DNA of 64,000 nucleotides from Halospeciosus flavus (GTDB lineage: Archaea; Halobacteriota; Halobacteria; Halobacteriales; Halobacteriaceae). The stretch is taken from contig NZ_CP122313.1 in NCBI RefSeq assembly GCF_029814175.1, positions 124,001 to 188,000 on the forward strand, written 5' to 3'. Below are positions 61,933-64,000 of this stretch, one piece after another. Within the stretch, counting starts at the first letter, position 1. Every line of letters starts with the position of its first letter. The notes beneath the pieces were generated by a model. It saw only the letters and a list, made by a program, of their open reading frames with translations, was not told where the DNA came from and did not search any database. The position numbers and the translations under genes were made by a program.

Positions 61933-63390
61933 ATGGGAGAACCAACCGAATACGATCTCGTGATTCTCGGCGGTGGTGCAGCGTCGTTTGCCGCGATTAC
62001 CGAAGCGAGTGACCGTGGTCTCTCGACGGCACTAGTCAATACTGGCCTGCCGCTTGGTGGCACCTGTGTGAACGTCGGCTGTGTCCCCAGCAAGCATCTG
62101 CTGGCACTCGGTGAGAGCGCCTTTGCACCGCAGGACAACCCGTTCGATGCCGTTCGGTATAGTGACGACGAGCCGACCGTCGAATGGTCTGCCGCCTTGG
62201 ATGGGACTAATGCTCTTGTTGAACAATTTCGGCAGTCGAACTACGTCGACGTCGCCGACCACTTCGAGACCGACATCTACGAGGGCTACGGGGAGTTGGT
62301 CGACGACACGACCATCGAAGTCGTCGATGGTGCGGACGAGGGTGCGTGCATCACCGGGAATAAAGCGCTCGTCGCGACCGGGAGTTCGCCCTGGGCACCG
62401 CCCATCGACGGGCTTGACGACGTTGATTACTACACGAGCGAGACCATCCTCGAGGAGCGTGACCTCCCCGAAAGCATCGTCATCATCGGGGGCGGCTACA
62501 TCGCACTCGAATGGGGCCAGATCCTCCACCGTGTCGGCGTGGAGGTGACTATTCTCCAGCGCTCCGAGCGCGTCCTCTCGGCGATGGAAGGCCAACTGGG
62601 TCGCGAGATGCAGCGTGCTTTCGAGGAGGAAGGCATCGAGGTGGTTGCTGGCAATGACTTCCAGCGGGCCCGCGCACCAGCAGCCGATGGTGGGGCCGAA
62701 GCGATACAGTCAGGCGTCGCTGTCGAGACAACTCTCGATGGTACCAAGCGGACGGTCACCGCGGACGCGTTGTTCGTCGCGACCGGCGTCCAGCCAAACA
62801 GCAAGGGGATCGGCCTGGAAACTGTGGGGGTCGAAACGAACGACGACGGGACAATTCACGTTGACGAGCACTTCCAGACGACGAACCCGGACGTGTACGC
62901 CGCCGGCGACGTGATCGGCGAACCCGAACTCGAAACGGTCGCCGCCAAGGAAGGCAATCACGCCGTCAAGAACTCCTTCGGCGACGAAGGCGTTAGCATC
63001 GACTACGATTCGGTTCCAGCAGTTGTGTTCACCAGCCCCGAAGTCGCCTCCGTTGGGACGACCGAACTGGAGTACATGGACAAGCACGGTACTTGTTCGT
63101 GCCGTACTGTCCAGATGGAGGACGTCCCGCGGGCGAAAGCCGTCAAGAACACGGATGGACTCGTGCAGGTCGTCAAGCATCATGAGACCGACGAGATCGT
63201 CGGTGTCCACATAGTCGGGCCCCGTGCCGCCGACATGATCATGGAAGCAACGCTAGCCGTGAAGTTCGGCCTGACTGTCGACGATATCATCGACACAGTG
63301 CATCCGTTCCCGACGTTCAGCGAGGCGTTCAAACACGCCTGCCAAGCGTTCCGCCGAGATACCTCGACGATGAGCTGCTGCGTCGAATAG
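61933..63390 (+). CDS. merA: Mercury(II) reductase
   Basis: A 485-residue flavoprotein disulfide reductase: FAD motif VILGGGAASFAAI, redox-active GTCVNVGCVPSK (Cys45, Cys50), NAD(P) motif IVIIGGGYIALEWG, then FVATGVQPNS and DVYAAGDVIG. The tail MSCCVE carries the vicinal cysteines that deliver Hg(II) to the active site. It reduces Hg2+ to volatile Hg0. No N-terminal metal-binding domain is present. ATG 61933 opens the conserved N-terminus. Confidence 0.93.
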   Translation: MGEPTEYDLVILGGGAASFAAITEASDRGLSTALVNTGLPLGGTCVNVGCVPSKHLLALGESAFAPQDNPFDAVRYSDDEPTVEWSAALDGTNALVEQFRQSNYVDVADHFETDIYEGYGELVDDTTIEVVDGADEGACITGNKALVATGSSPWAPPIDGLDDVDYYTSETILEERDLPESIVIIGGGYIALEWGQILHRVGVEVTILQRSERVLSAMEGQLGREMQRAFEEEGIEVVAGNDFQRARAPAADGGAEAIQSGVAVETTLDGTKRTVTADALFVATGVQPNSKGIGLETVGVETNDDGTIHVDEHFQTTNPDVYAAGDVIGEPELETVAAKEGNHAVKNSFGDEGVSIDYDSVPAVVFTSPEVASVGTTELEYMDKHGTCSCRTVQMEDVPRAKAVKNTDGLVQVVKHHETDEIVGVHIVGPRAADMIMEATLAVKFGLTVDDIIDTVHPFPTFSEAFKHACQAFRRDTSTMSCCVE

Positions 63391-63428
63391 TCCCGGCTAC
63401 TAATGCCAACCACCCACAATACACACAT

Positions 63429-63878
63429 ATGCCTTCACCAACTGAACCCTGTCCAGAATGTGGAACCGACGCGCGCCAGATCCCCACCGAGACCGTCCGA
63501 AACATGGTCGAACCGTTCGGTAACCAGGACATCGAAGACGACGTTCAGTATCGGATCTGCAAGACTCAGGACTGTCCGGTCGTCTATTTTGCCGATGAGC
63601 TTGACCAGCAGTTCGAGACCGACGTGATTCGGGTGCGGGCGAATTTTAAGCTCGACGCCGACGCCGACCCCTACCCGCTCTGCTACTGCTTCGGCTACGA
63701 CAAGCAACACGTTCGCGAGGACATCGAAGTAGACGGTGAGACGAACATCGACGAGTGGATCACCGAACGCGTCCAGGCCGAGGAATGTGCTTGCCGCTGG
63801 AAGAGCCCGCTCGGCGGCTGCTGTCTCGCGAACGTCCGCAAGGCGATCGACGAGGCGAAAACTGAGGTCGCGGACTGA
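63429..63878 (+). CDS. CopZ-like iron-sulfur metallochaperone
   Basis: A 149-residue cysteine-rich protein: PCPECGTDARQIPTETVRNM, RICKTQDCPVVYF, PYPLCYCFGYDKQHV and ECACRWKSPLGGCCLANVRK. This matches the N-terminal iron-sulfur/zinc domain of archaeal CopZ-type metallochaperones. It probably delivers or buffers the metal for MerA or the next reductase. Its stop overlaps the next start (ATG 63878). Confidence 0.8.
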   Translation: MPSPTEPCPECGTDARQIPTETVRNMVEPFGNQDIEDDVQYRICKTQDCPVVYFADELDQQFETDVIRVRANFKLDADADPYPLCYCFGYDKQHVREDIEVDGETNIDEWITERVQAEECACRWKSPLGGCCLANVRKAIDEAKTEVAD

Positions 63879-64000
63879 TGAGTAACGAGCACGACTACGA
63901 CTTGCTCGTCTTGGGAGGCGGGATGGCCGGCCTCCCGGTCGCGATGAAGTGTGCGCATTCCGGCATGGACACGGCCCTCGTCGAGGAGGATCTCCTCGGT
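63878..64000 (+). CDS. Second flavoprotein disulfide reductase (cut by window edge)
   Basis: The frame opens MSNEHDYDLLVLGGGMAGLP, an FAD-binding GGGMAG motif, and runs off the right edge after 41 residues. Coupled to the metallochaperone gene. By context it is a MerA-like or dihydrolipoamide dehydrogenase-like reductase; only the N-terminus is visible. Confidence 0.75.
   Translation, partial: MSNEHDYDLLVLGGGMAGLPVAMKCAHSGMDTALVEEDLLG

Noticed and set aside
1-64000. CRISPR array or cas genes
   Set aside because: No regularly spaced repeats of 25-40 bp and no Cas-like protein were seen; the origin boxes are too few and irregular.

Overview
The window comes from a haloarchaeon (class Halobacteria). 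The predicted proteins are strongly acidic. It carries an Orc1/Cdc6 initiator with origin boxes, a TFB paralogue, a TFS-type RNA polymerase factor, Tat lipoproteins with RR...C lipoboxes, an archaeal initiator tRNA-Met, leaderless genes behind TATA boxes, and IS5-family (ISH1-like) insertion sequences.

Layout. 0-2.4 kb: a small plasmid-type gene, then an Orc1/Cdc6 gene flanked on both sides by copies of an origin recognition box. 2.5-15.6 kb: a defence island with a 2,055-residue GHKL-ATPase/DUF3883 protein split by an insertion sequence, a second insertion sequence inside another decayed gene, and a McrBC pair. 15.7-31.1 kb: exonuclease VII genes, then a tightly packed co-directional conjugation operon (pilin-like protein, surface protein, Tat lipoprotein, VirB6-like membrane protein, VirB4, VirD4-like coupling ATPase) that ends in an archaeal primase pair. 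31.3-48.7 kb: a chromosome-like stretch with tRNA-Arg(TCG), initiator tRNA-Met, hisI, a pterin dehydratase, RNase J, RNase Z, 6-phosphogluconate dehydrogenase and an enolase-superfamily dehydratase. It is mixed with small zinc-ribbon, amphi-Trp and macrodomain genes, several duplicated or decayed. 49.3-64 kb: a second plasmid-like stretch with an RHH/PIN toxin-antitoxin pair, a PhiH1-type repressor, a TnpB-like gene, an RPA-like OB-fold protein, TFB, an HTH/TumE-like pair and a mercury-resistance cluster (ArsR regulator, two vicinal-Cys membrane proteins, zinc-finger protein, MerA, CopZ-like metallochaperone) that runs off the right edge.

Connections. A 10-bp inverted repeat (TTAACCAACA / TGTTGGTTAA, spacer 21-22 nt) stands before the leftmost small gene, before the conjugation operon and before the right-hand plasmid module, so these may share a regulator. 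The best candidate for something undescribed is a pair of about 180-nt non-coding blocks at 36.7 and 47.8 kb. Each has a kink-turn-like module and two hairpins with conserved loops, and one stem pair differs by a compensatory change. Each lies about 280 bp upstream of, and apparently divergent from, a duplicated zinc-ribbon cassette. A box C/D sRNA candidate lies at 37.3 kb. Several plasmid genes on the right are preceded by runs of strong hairpins, and about 155-bp direct repeats bracket the TnpB segment.
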